Assembly: GCA_003450735.1 (NCBI GenBank)
Contig: DMEZ01000055.1
Span: 121,067-185,066, forward strand
From: Elusimicrobiota bacterium
GTDB lineage: Bacteria > Elusimicrobiota > Elusimicrobia > UBA1565
Direction of reading: 5' to 3'
Length of the DNA stretch: 64,000 bases
Of the stretch, positions 1-7,943 are shown piece by piece. Both the position numbers and the translations under genes were made by a program. Positions within the stretch are counted from its first letter, which is position 1; every line of letters starts with the position of its first letter. The notes below the pieces were generated by a model, which was not told the DNA's origin, did no database searches, and was given only the letters and a program-made list of their open reading frames with translations.

Positions 1-760
1 CGACGTAGGAGAACATCTCCCGGGCGATCTCGCGGACGCTCCTGCCCGCATAGCCGGGCTCCCGCAGCTTGATGAAGTAGGCGTTCTCGGCGAAGCGGGC
101 GCAGTCGAGGAAGAGGGGGATCTTGTGGAAGCGGCAGATCTCGGCCGTCTCGCGCAGGTTGCGCATCGAGACGGGCTGGCCGCCCAGCGAGTTGTTGGTC
201 ACGGTCATGACGACGAGCGGAACGTTCTCGCGGCCCTTCTCCCTGATCTTCGCCTCGAGGGCGGCCGTGTCGATGTCGCCCTTGAAGGGGCCGGGCTTGT
301 CGAAGCGCAGGGCGCCGGCCGCGGGCAGATCCACCGCCTCGGCCCCCGAGACCTCGACGTTGGCGCGCGTGGTGTCGAAGTGGGTGTTCGCGATGACCGT
401 CTTGCCAGGCCCGCCGAGGATGGAGAAGAGGATGCGCTCGGCGGCGCGCCCCTGGTGGACGGGGATGACCTCGCGCAGGCCGGTCAGTTCGCGGACGGCG
501 CGCTCGAACGCGTAGAAACTGCGCGCTCCCGCATAGGACTCGTCCCCGCGCATGATGCCGCCCCACTGCTCGCCGGACATGGCGGAAGTGCCCGAATCGG
601 TGAGGAGGTCGATGAGGATCTTGTCGGCCGGAACGTTGAAGAGGTTGAAGCCGGCGTCCCGGAGCACGCACTCGCGCTCGGGCCGGTCGGTGAAGCCGAG
701 CGGCTCGACGCACTTGATCTTGAAAGGCTCGATGATGGTCTTCCAGTTCCAGTCGTGCAT
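1..760 (-). CDS. Beta-eliminating lyase (tryptophanase / tyrosine phenol-lyase family), 3' end cut by window
   Basis: This is a PLP-dependent C-C lyase that releases ammonium and pyruvate from tryptophan or tyrosine. About 253 of the usual 460 residues are present and the gene runs off the left edge. The N-terminus (MHDWNWKTIIEPFKIKCVEP) matches the family opening, and it is followed by IDLLTDSGTSAMS, QWGGIMRGDESYAG, VHQGRAAE, NTHFDTTR and NNSLGGQPVSM, which are strongly conserved blocks of tryptophanase and tyrosine phenol-lyase. The PLP lysine lies beyond the edge. The two activities cannot be separated from this half. The start is the first ATG; no Shine-Dalgarno is seen. The PLD gene lies divergently about 230 bp away. 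Confidence 0.9.
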   Translation of the reverse strand, partial: MHDWNWKTIIEPFKIKCVEPLGFTDRPERECVLRDAGFNLFNVPADKILIDLLTDSGTSAMSGEQWGGIMRGDESYAGARSFYAFERAVRELTGLREVIPVHQGRAAERILFSILGGPGKTVIANTHFDTTRANVEVSGAEAVDLPAAGALRFDKPGPFKGDIDTAALEAKIREKGRENVPLVVMTVTNNSLGGQPVSMRNLRETAEICRFHKIPLFLDCARFAENAYFIKLREPGYAGRSVREIAREMFSYV

Positions 761-897
761 CGCTCGCTACTATGTCAAATCCGGGCCCGCCCGTCAAAGC
801 CTTTTTGATCGGCGCCGGCGCTCCCGCTTTTTCCGCTATTTTTACCCAGCCCCTCGTCGGATTCAGGGCACATTTAAGGAGGAGCCGCCGGCCCCGA

Positions 898-919
898 TAG
901 GCCCAGAAGGTCTTGGGCC
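898..919. repeat. GGCCC-rich inverted motif upstream of the PLD-like gene
   Basis: The 760-988 gap is otherwise featureless. It holds an inverted pair (GGCCCA ... TGGGCC) resembling the motifs at 9169-9186, 22147-22164, 24709-24739 and 54184-54214. The function is unknown; it could be a hairpin in the 5' untranslated region of the PLD gene. Confidence 0.4.
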
Positions 920-987
920 GCCTGCGGGAGGCCCCTTGGGCCCTTCGAACCTGTGAACCCCTTCTCCGAGGGTCCATCCTATCCAGG

Positions 988-3888
988 ATGAGGCGGATCC
1001 TGTCGCTGACCCTCGCTCTCACGCTCCTCCTCGAGGCGGCCGCTCCCGCCCAGGTGGTGCGCAGCGTCGCGCCCGCCGGCGGCCAGACCCTCGTCGCCGC
1101 GGTGCCGCCCGCCGCGGCCGCGCCCATGCTTTCCGCCCTCTCCGGCGCCTCCCTCGCCCTCTCGCCGGCTCCGGCCCTTCCCTCTCTTTACGCCCCGGCC
1201 GCGCTCCAGGCCGCCCCAAGCCCTCTGCGTCTCCCGGCCGCCGCCCTCCAGCCGGCCGCCCCCATCGCGGCGCCAGCCCAGGCGGCTCCGGCTCCGGCCG
1301 TCCAGGCGGCTCCGGCGGCTTCGCCCCTGCGCCGGATGCTCGACTCCGCCGCGGCCGCGCTGTCCCAGAATCCGGCCGCCCAGAAGCTCTTCCCGGCCCT
1401 CGGCCGGCTCGGCTCCGAGACCGCCGCGCCGGACGCGGACGCCTCCTCCGAGGCGCAGAACTCGCAGGCGGCCGGCTTCTTCAACCAGAAGGCCTTCGGC
1501 GGCGTCCAGGGAGAGCAGGGCTTTGCGGATGCGGTTGACGCCGAGGCCGCCAAAGCCTCCTCCCAAGAAGCCTTCATCCCCGCCTACCCGGGGCGCCGCC
1601 TCCGCTTCAACGGCAAGGATTTCCCCTCCGTCGTCTCCCGCCCGTACGCCGAGTTCGAACCGCTCCTGGTCAAGGCCATCGACGCCGCGCAGAAGACCGT
1701 CCACATCGCGATGCACGAGTTCCGCATGCACGGCGTCCTGCGGGCCCTGCGCCGCGCCCGCGAGCGGGGCGTGGAGGTCCATATCGTCGTGGACCACACC
1801 GCTCTCTACCCCGTCCGCCAGGGCTACAAGGAAGGGGTCGTCTTCCCGGGACGCCGGGACGTCCAGCTCCAGCTTTTGCTCAACGAAGGCTTCGACGTGA
1901 GCGTGCTCAACGGGCTCTGGCTCTACGGCCTCCAGCACAACCGCCTGGCCCTCATCGACGGAGAGTTCGCCTCCTTCGGCTCGGCGCGCTGGGTCGGCGA
2001 CGCCGACGCCAACGACCACGACAGCGCCCAGTTCACGAACGACGAAGGCCGCGTCGACGCCCTGGCGCGCTACTGGCAGTACCTGCGCTCCCTCTCGCAG
2101 CCGCTCGCCTCCGCGCGCGACCACGCCTGGCCCAAGGACGCCCCGGCGCCCCCCGCCGACGACACCCTGCCCGTGGAGTTCAACGGGGTGCGTTTGCCGG
2201 CCTGGGTGTTCTCCCCGGGCGGCGCCGCCGAGGATGCGATCATCCAGGTGATCGACGCCTCCAGGAAGAGCCTCGACCTGGCGATGTACACCTTCCGCTC
2301 GACCCGCATCGCCGAGGCCCTGCTCAGGGCCCAGGAGCGGGGCGTCAAGATCCGCGTCCTCTTCGACAAGAGCCAGTCCGGCCGGGACCACATGAAGGCC
2401 TATGCCGACTGGCTCGCCCTCCACAACGTCCCGGTCAAGCTGACCGCCGGCCCCCGCGTCGACTCCCGGAGCCCCGGCAGGATGGCCCATCAGTTCCTCG
2501 TGGCCGACAAGGAGCTGCTGCTGACGGGCTCGATGAACTGGACGAAGAACGCCTTCCAGATGAGCTTCGAGAACCTGCAGTTCCTCCAGGACGAGAAGGA
2601 CGTCGCCGCGTACGCCGCCCTCTTCAGCGCCCTCTACGGGAGCAGAAGCGCCGAGCGCCTCCTGCCCCCCGACGTCCAGCCCGCGCTGCCCTCCGACGGG
2701 GAGCTCACCGACGAGCTCAGGAAGGAGCGTGCGTCCCTGCCCAAGCTCCCGGCCTACCCTGTCCTGCCGGCCGTCCCGCAGGTGGACTTCAACGGGGTGC
2801 GTCTGCCCGCCGCCGCGGCACGGCCCCAGGCCGAGCTTTCCGTGCTCCTCGTGAAGGCCATCGACGCCTCGCAGAAGACCCTGCGCATCGCCCTCTACGA
2901 GTTCAACCTCAAGGACGCCCTCCAAGCCCTGCGGCGCGCGAAGGCCCGCGGCGTGGACGTCGAGATCATCCTCGACTACTCCCACGTCTTCCCCCACGGC
3001 CGCGACGGCGCGGCGGCGCGGCGCAAGCCCGAGATCCAGGCCCTCATCGACGAAGGCTTCAACGTCACCGTCCTGAAGGGCTATGGGCGCATGGGGATCA
3101 TGCACAACAAATTCATGGTGGCCGACGGGAAGCTCGCGGAGTTCGGCTCCTTCAACTGGTCGGACACCGCCGAGTTCAACCACTTCGAGAACCTGAACTT
3201 CACCGCCGAGCCCGGACGGGTGGCGCTCTACCAGAAATACTGGGACTGGATGCGGGCCGCCTCCCAGCCCTTCGACGAGGCCGAGGATTTCGAGTGGTCG
3301 ACCCTCGACCCCGGCGAACCGCCGGCCGACTTCGACCAGCCCGTCGAGCTCAACGGCCAGAGCTTCCCGCGCGCGATGTTCTCCCCCGGCGGGGCGATCG
3401 CCGCGACCCTCATCCGGGCCATCGACGCCGCGCGCGCGAGCATCGAGCTGGCCATGTTCACCTTCTACTCCCAGGACATCGCCGAGGCCCTCCTGCGCGC
3501 CAAGCAGCGCGGCGTGCAGGTGCGCATCGTGCTCGACGCCTCCCAGTCCAAGAACATGAAGCTCGACGAGTGGTTCGCCTACAACGATTTCGACGTGAGG
3601 CTCCTCTCCGGGCCCGACCCGCACGGGGCCTGGATGTTCGAGAAGATGCACAACAAGTTCATGGTCGTGGACGGGAAGCTGCTGGAGACCGGCTCCTACA
3701 ACTACACCGCCAACGCCGACGACAACAACTACGAGAACGTGAACTTCATCGCGGACGCAGCGCTCCTCGCCTTCTTCACCGCGTACTTCCAGATGCTCCA
3801 CGCCCTGGGCTGGAAGCCGCCCAAGCCCAAGGAGCCGCCCTCCTCCGCCGGCTCCGAGTTCTTCGAGACCGCGCGCGGCAGGTTCTGA
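988..3888 (+). CDS. Secreted protein with four phospholipase D-like domains
   Basis: A 966-residue exported protein: signal peptide (MRRILSLTLALTLLLEAAAP), an Ala/Pro-rich segment to about residue 120, then four PLD-like domains. Each domain opens with FNG or LNG and a VKAIDAA/VIDAS helix. Domains 3 and 4 carry canonical HxK(x4)D plus GSxN motifs (H706/K708 with GSFNW; H888/K890 with GSYNY). Domain 1 has H317 but Arg for Lys and GSAR for GSxN; domain 2 has H501 but Phe in the Lys place. PLD active sites are built from two HKD motifs, so the C-terminal pair is probably the enzyme and the N-terminal pair a degenerate copy. The substrate (phospholipid or nucleic acid) is not evident. The ATG is chosen because it directly precedes the signal peptide; an upstream in-frame extension is not signal-like. 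Confidence 0.9.
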   Translation: MRRILSLTLALTLLLEAAAPAQVVRSVAPAGGQTLVAAVPPAAAAPMLSALSGASLALSPAPALPSLYAPAALQAAPSPLRLPAAALQPAAPIAAPAQAAPAPAVQAAPAASPLRRMLDSAAAALSQNPAAQKLFPALGRLGSETAAPDADASSEAQNSQAAGFFNQKAFGGVQGEQGFADAVDAEAAKASSQEAFIPAYPGRRLRFNGKDFPSVVSRPYAEFEPLLVKAIDAAQKTVHIAMHEFRMHGVLRALRRARERGVEVHIVVDHTALYPVRQGYKEGVVFPGRRDVQLQLLLNEGFDVSVLNGLWLYGLQHNRLALIDGEFASFGSARWVGDADANDHDSAQFTNDEGRVDALARYWQYLRSLSQPLASARDHAWPKDAPAPPADDTLPVEFNGVRLPAWVFSPGGAAEDAIIQVIDASRKSLDLAMYTFRSTRIAEALLRAQERGVKIRVLFDKSQSGRDHMKAYADWLALHNVPVKLTAGPRVDSRSPGRMAHQFLVADKELLLTGSMNWTKNAFQMSFENLQFLQDEKDVAAYAALFSALYGSRSAERLLPPDVQPALPSDGELTDELRKERASLPKLPAYPVLPAVPQVDFNGVRLPAAAARPQAELSVLLVKAIDASQKTLRIALYEFNLKDALQALRRAKARGVDVEIILDYSHVFPHGRDGAAARRKPEIQALIDEGFNVTVLKGYGRMGIMHNKFMVADGKLAEFGSFNWSDTAEFNHFENLNFTAEPGRVALYQKYWDWMRAASQPFDEAEDFEWSTLDPGEPPADFDQPVELNGQSFPRAMFSPGGAIAATLIRAIDAARASIELAMFTFYSQDIAEALLRAKQRGVQVRIVLDASQSKNMKLDEWFAYNDFDVRLLSGPDPHGAWMFEKMHNKFMVVDGKLLETGSYNYTANADDNNYENVNFIADAALLAFFTAYFQMLHALGWKPPKPKEPPSSAGSEFFETARGRF

Positions 3889-5810
3889 GCGCCCAGCCGC
3901 AGCGCGGTCCGCTCCCGGATGCGGCCCTCCAGGCAGGCTTCCACCAGGTCCCTCAGCGCCGCCCGGCGCTCCGGCTCGATCTCGCCGTAGACGGCCGCGA
4001 GCTCCCGGCGCAAAGCCGCCTCGAGCGCGCAGCGGCCGAGCCTCTCCTCTCCCAGGACGACGTCGAAGCCCCCCTCGCCGTAGCGCACGGCGTAATCCTC
4101 GACCGCGCCGGCCCGATGCAGGCGGTAGAGGGCCCTCTCGACCAGCGGCGGGTGCTGGGTGGGCATGTCCAGCCGCCCGGCTTCGAGCCGTCCATAGACC
4201 TCCAGGGCGTCCTCGAGCTCGCGCCCGATCCCGCGGAAGGCGCTCAGGTGCAGGGCGAGGGCCCGCAAAACGTCGTCCCTCTCCCCGGAGGGGACGGCCT
4301 CCACCTCGGCCCGCACCCGCTCGAGCGGCGCGCGCGGGTCCAGCAGCCGCCGCGCGCGGCTCAGGCCCTCGACGTCGAGCAGCACCCAGCACTCGGCCGG
4401 CCGCCCGTCCCGGCCGGCGCGGCCCGCCTCCTGCCATAGGGCCTCCAGGGAGCCGGGCAAGCCCAGGTGGAGCGTCCGGCGGACGTCCGGCTTGTCGATG
4501 CCCAGCCCGAAGGCCTTGGTCGCCACGAGCAGGCCCTCCGGGTCGTCCCGGAACGCCGCCGCCGCCGCCCGCCGGGCCGCTCGCCAGAGGCGCTCGTCCT
4601 GCCCCGCAGGAGGCCGGCCGTGGTACACTCCGGGCTCATGCCCGCGCGCCCTCAGGCCTCGGGCGGCCTCCTGCGCGCCGAAAGGGCCCTGGGCGTGCGG
4701 GCAGAACACGAGCCGCCCTCCGCTCCCGAGGAGGGCGGCCAGCCGCTCCGGCTTATCCCTCATCGGACAGCGCAGGACACTGAACGAGAGCTCCTCGCGG
4801 CCCAGGCCCGGGGGCGCGATGAGCGAGCCCGTCTGCAGGCCCAGCAGGCGCGCGACGTCCTCTCTCGCGCGCGGCCCCGCGGTGCCTGTCATGGCCGCGA
4901 CCGGCGGCCGGGGCTCGAGCCGGCTCAGGGCGTCGCCGACCCTCAGGTACGCCGTGCGGAAGTCGTGCCCCCACTCCGAGACGCAGTGGGCCTCGTCCAC
5001 CGCGGCGAGATTGACGCCCGGCCCGGCGCAGGCGAGCGCCAGGGCGCGGCGGAACTCGGGCGTCTGGAGCCGCTCGGGCGAGACGAAGAAGAAGCGGCAC
5101 TCTCCACGGATGAGCTCGGCCATCGCGCGCGCCCGCTCGAAGGCGGCGTCCATGTCGCTCGTGAGGGCGGCGGTCCTCCCGAGGCCGGCCCGGGCTAGGC
5201 CCTCCCTCTGGTCGTCGATGAGCGAGAGGGTCGGCTCGACCACCAGGCACACCCCGGGGAGCAGCAGGCCGGCGAGCTGGTAGACGAGGGACTTGCCGGC
5301 TCCGGTGGGCAAGACGACGAAGGCGTCGCGGCCCTCCAGAAGCCGCGCGAGGGCCTCGCGCTGCCCGGGCCGGAAGCCGGCCTTCCCGAAGAGCAGCCGC
5401 AGGAAGAACTCGAGGTCCGCTTCGCCCGCGGCGGGAACGGGACCCGGCCGGGCCAAAGCGGGGGCGTACCCCTCCGGCGCGCGCGCCTCCAGGACGCAGA
5501 CGAGCCGATCGCCGCCGGGACGCTGCGAGACGGCCACTCCGTAGAGCCGGCAGAGCGCGGCGAGCAGCTCCCGGAGCGCCTCCATCGCCTGGGCCGCGGC
5601 CCGCGCCGACTCCTCCCGGCCGCGCCCCGTCCTGGGCGCGCCCCAGGCCTGCCAGCGCCCGAGCTCGGCGAGCCTGGCCCCGCCCAGGTCGGCCTGGGCC
5701 AGCAGGGCGGCCTGGAGTCTATGATCGAGCGCGGGCCGCGGCGAGCGGGTCAGCAGGCGGTAGGCCACCCGGAAGACGCAGCGCTCCTCCCATGGACGTG
5801 AGGGTCTCAT
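3729..5810 (-). CDS. recQ: RecQ-type DEAH-box ATP-dependent DNA helicase
   Basis: A superfamily 2 helicase that unwinds DNA in a 3'-5' direction in recombination and repair. Visible motifs: Walker A LPTGAGKSLVYQ, DEAH box VDEAHCVSEWGHDFR, motif III AMTGTAG, motif V ATKAFGLGIDKPDVR and motif VI QEAGRAGRDG. About 135 residues precede the helicase core and are not recognised. After the core there is a short helical tail; no zinc-binding cysteines of a classical RQC domain are seen. The last ~50 residues are read antisense to the end of the PLD gene (160-nt overlap), so the true C-terminus could be tail sequence gained by stop-codon loss. Its start codon sits inside a dispersed repeat. Confidence 0.82.
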   Translation of the reverse strand: MRPSRPWEERCVFRVAYRLLTRSPRPALDHRLQAALLAQADLGGARLAELGRWQAWGAPRTGRGREESARAAAQAMEALRELLAALCRLYGVAVSQRPGGDRLVCVLEARAPEGYAPALARPGPVPAAGEADLEFFLRLLFGKAGFRPGQREALARLLEGRDAFVVLPTGAGKSLVYQLAGLLLPGVCLVVEPTLSLIDDQREGLARAGLGRTAALTSDMDAAFERARAMAELIRGECRFFFVSPERLQTPEFRRALALACAGPGVNLAAVDEAHCVSEWGHDFRTAYLRVGDALSRLEPRPPVAAMTGTAGPRAREDVARLLGLQTGSLIAPPGLGREELSFSVLRCPMRDKPERLAALLGSGGRLVFCPHAQGPFGAQEAARGLRARGHEPGVYHGRPPAGQDERLWRAARRAAAAAFRDDPEGLLVATKAFGLGIDKPDVRRTLHLGLPGSLEALWQEAGRAGRDGRPAECWVLLDVEGLSRARRLLDPRAPLERVRAEVEAVPSGERDDVLRALALHLSAFRGIGRELEDALEVYGRLEAGRLDMPTQHPPLVERALYRLHRAGAVEDYAVRYGEGGFDVVLGEERLGRCALEAALRRELAAVYGEIEPERRAALRDLVEACLEGRIRERTALRLGAQNLPRAVSKNSEPAEEGGSLGLGGFQPRAWSIWKYAVKKARSAASAMKFTFS

Positions 5811-5847
5811 GCCTACAAGTACGTATGAGGGGGTCAGGAAGTTCCCT
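5808..5847 (-). repeat. Dispersed 40-bp element, copy 1 (ATG is the recQ start)
   Basis: Read on the minus strand it runs AGGGAACTTCCTGACCCCCT, then CATACGTACTTGTAGGCATG. The same two blocks recur in order at 61477-61517 and 36433-36477. The terminal ATG of this copy is the recQ start codon. The upstream end is bordered by a short GTTCCC/GGGAAC palindrome. Confidence 0.75.
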
Positions 5848-5912
5848 GGGGAACCGGGCCGCCTATCCGCTGATGAGCCGGGCGATGCGCCGGCGGAGAC
5901 GGATAGCGGCCT

Positions 5913-6311
5913 TCAGGGCTGGATGCGCCAGGGCCGCCCCCCGCCTCCGGGGCGTTTGCTCAAGGCGTCCTGCACGGCCCCGCGGAGGTATTCGAGGTCG
6001 AAAGGCTTCGTGACGTACTGCGAGATGCCCTTGTCGAGGGCTCTTTGGGCCAGCGCGAGGTCCTCGTTGCCGGTCAGCATGATGACGACGGCCCGGCAGC
6101 CGCGGGCCTTCAGGACGCTGAAGATCTCGAGGCCCGTCATGTCGGGGAGGTTCATGTCGAGGAAGATGAGGTCGGGGTCGTACTTCTTGTATTGCTCGAT
6201 CCCCGTCCGGCCGTCCCCCGCCGCATGGACCTCATAGCCGGCCTCGAAGCCGTGGCGGATGATGTCGCGGATGGCTTCTTCGTCGTCGATGACGAGGATC
6301 TTCAGCTTCAT
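5913..6311 (-). CDS. Single-domain response regulator (CheY-like receiver)
   Basis: A 132-residue receiver domain without an output domain. The acidic pair D9/D10, the phospho-acceptor D52 (FLDMNLPD), T80 (LTGN) and K102 (TKPF) are all present, so it should be phosphorylated by a histidine kinase and act by protein contact. It starts one base after the stop codon of the OmpA-type lipoprotein gene, so the two are co-translated; no cognate kinase is next door. The C-terminal tail (PGGGGRPWRIQP) is unstructured. Confidence 0.93.
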   Translation of the reverse strand: MKLKILVIDDEEAIRDIIRHGFEAGYEVHAAGDGRTGIEQYKKYDPDLIFLDMNLPDMTGLEIFSVLKARGCRAVVIMLTGNEDLALAQRALDKGISQYVTKPFDLEYLRGAVQDALSKRPGGGGRPWRIQP

Positions 6312-6312
6312 C

Positions 6313-7470
6313 TCATGGAGCGGCGGCCGCCCGGCCGACCTCCCTGTCGATGAGCACGATCTCGATGCGCCGGTTCCTGGCCCGCCCGTCCTCCGCGTCG
6401 TTGGAGGCGACGGGACGGTACTCGCCGTAGCCCGCCGCGGTCAGGAGGGCGGGGTCGATGCCGGCCTTCTCCTGCAGGAAGCGCGCCACCGTGGTCGCGC
6501 GGGCGGTCGAGAGCTCCCAGTTGCTCGGATATTTCTCGCGCAGGGTGCTGCGGATGGGGACGTCGTCGGTGTGCCCCTCGATGCGGATGGCCTTGTCGGG
6601 GACGTGCTTGAGGACGTCGCCCACGCGCTGGAGCACCTTGCGCCCGCTCACCTTGATCTCGGCCTTGCCCGAGTCGAAGAAGATGGTCTCGGCCACGTTG
6701 ACCGAGAGCTTGCCCTGGAACTGCTCGATCTTGACCTGGCCCTGGGCGATCTCGCCCTTGAGCTCGCCGACCAGGCTCTCGTAGGTGCCCTTCGTCTGGG
6801 CGAGCTCGCGCTCCTGGCGGGCCTTGAGCTCCTCGGCCGCACGGCTCAGCTCGGCGACGCGCCCCTCGAGCCCGCGCTTCTCGTTGCTCAGGACCGTCAC
6901 GGTCTTCGAGAGCTCGTCCTGCTTGGCGTTCATCGACTTGGAGAGGTCGGCGTTCGACTTGAGGAGCTCCCCGCGCTCCTTCTCGAGCGCGGCCGTCTTG
7001 GCCGAAGCCTGGTCGAGCCGCGCGCTGAGCTCGGCGCCGCGCTTCTCGAAATCGGCGAGACGGCTCTGGGCGATCGAGAGGGACTTGCGCGACTCGTCGA
7101 GCTGGCTTTGCAGCTGGGTGACCGTCTTGGAGAGCTCGTCCTGCTTGGCGCCGAGGGACTGGGAGAGGTTCTGGTTGCTCTGCTGGAGCCCGTCGCGCTC
7201 CTTCTCGACCGACTCGGCCCGGGCGCTCGCGCGCGCGAAGCTCTCCTTCACCTGGGCCAGCTCCCGTCCCGCCTCGGTGAGCTGGACCCGAAGGCCCGCG
7301 GTCTCGGCCGTAAAGGCCTCGACCTTCTTCTGTTCCTCGGCGAGGACGGCCTGGGTCTGGGCCAGCTGCTTCTGCGCGGCCCCGGACTCGGTCTTGAGCT
7401 TCTCGTAGGTCTTGGTCGTGACGCAGCCGGAGAGGGAGAGGAGGAGGACGGGGAGGAGCGTTCGTTTCAT
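6313..7470 (-). CDS. OmpA-family peptidoglycan-binding lipoprotein with coiled coil
   Basis: A 385-residue protein with a lipobox ending at Cys16 (LSLSGC), a roughly 240-residue Lys/Glu/Gln-rich coiled coil containing near-repeated blocks (LGAKQDELSKTVTQL and MNAKQDELSKTVTVL), and a C-terminal OmpA/MotB domain (FDSGKAEI, EGHTDDVPI, NWELSTARA, GYGEYRP, NRRIEIVL). The C-terminal domain binds diaminopimelate in peptidoglycan, so the protein likely tethers the outer membrane to the wall. The start has a Shine-Dalgarno-like AAGGA. It lies between a thioesterase and a response regulator in one tight operon. Confidence 0.92.
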   Translation of the reverse strand: MKRTLLPVLLLSLSGCVTTKTYEKLKTESGAAQKQLAQTQAVLAEEQKKVEAFTAETAGLRVQLTEAGRELAQVKESFARASARAESVEKERDGLQQSNQNLSQSLGAKQDELSKTVTQLQSQLDESRKSLSIAQSRLADFEKRGAELSARLDQASAKTAALEKERGELLKSNADLSKSMNAKQDELSKTVTVLSNEKRGLEGRVAELSRAAEELKARQERELAQTKGTYESLVGELKGEIAQGQVKIEQFQGKLSVNVAETIFFDSGKAEIKVSGRKVLQRVGDVLKHVPDKAIRIEGHTDDVPIRSTLREKYPSNWELSTARATTVARFLQEKAGIDPALLTAAGYGEYRPVASNDAEDGRARNRRIEIVLIDREVGRAAAAP

Positions 7471-7492
7471 TTTATTCCTTGCAGCGGGAGCG

Positions 7493-7930
7493 TCATCGCA
7501 TCGCCGCGGCGGCGGCCTGCAGCTTCGCGGCGATGTCGTCGGGCGGCGCGTGCGGCTCGAGGTACTGGTTGACGCAGACCAGCACCGTCTTGGCCCGCGA
7601 GACCAGCCGCCCGTCCTGGTTCTTGATCTCGTAGAGGAACTCGGTGCGCACGCCGGTGAAGCCCGAGATCCAGGTCTTCACCTCGAGCACGTCATTGTAG
7701 TAGGCGGGGTGCTTGTAGTCGATCTCCTGGCGGAAGACCACGAACTGGGTGCCCGCGTCCTTGAGCGCCTTGACCGAGACCCCCAGCGCGTCGAGGCACT
7801 CGGTGCGGCCCTCCTCCAGGAACTTGAGGTAGTTGGCGTAGTAGACGACCCCGCCGCAGTCGGTATGGTGGTAGTGGATGCGTATTTTCACGGTGCGGGT
7901 AGTGTATGGCTTTTGGGGCTGGACCCGCAA
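7493..7930 (-). CDS. ybgC: YbgC-type acyl-CoA thioesterase (hotdog fold)
   Basis: A 145-residue 4-hydroxybenzoyl-CoA thioesterase-like protein that hydrolyses acyl-CoA. The signature HHTDCGGVVYYANYLKFLEEG contains the catalytic Asp of the YbgC/4HBT family; the rest (FVVFRQEIDYKHPAYYNDVL, RAKTVLVCV) also fits. In many Gram-negative bacteria ybgC sits with tol-pal genes; here it precedes an OmpA-like gene, a comparable envelope context. A GTG at codon 14 is an alternative start, since the family domain begins there (KIRIHYHHTD). Confidence 0.9.
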   Translation of the reverse strand: MRVQPQKPYTTRTVKIRIHYHHTDCGGVVYYANYLKFLEEGRTECLDALGVSVKALKDAGTQFVVFRQEIDYKHPAYYNDVLEVKTWISGFTGVRTEFLYEIKNQDGRLVSRAKTVLVCVNQYLEPHAPPDDIAAKLQAAAAAMR

Positions 7931-7943
7931 GTGGACGGAAGGC

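Noticed and set aside
773..778. TTGACA on the minus strand before the lyase gene
   Set aside because: It is too close to the ATG for a normal promoter; a -10 would fall inside the coding region.
979..4437. 1152-residue open frame on the minus strand
   Set aside because: It is antisense to the PLD gene and rich in Arg/Gly/Glu without domains, an artefact of high GC; the plus-strand frame has four recognisable PLD domains.
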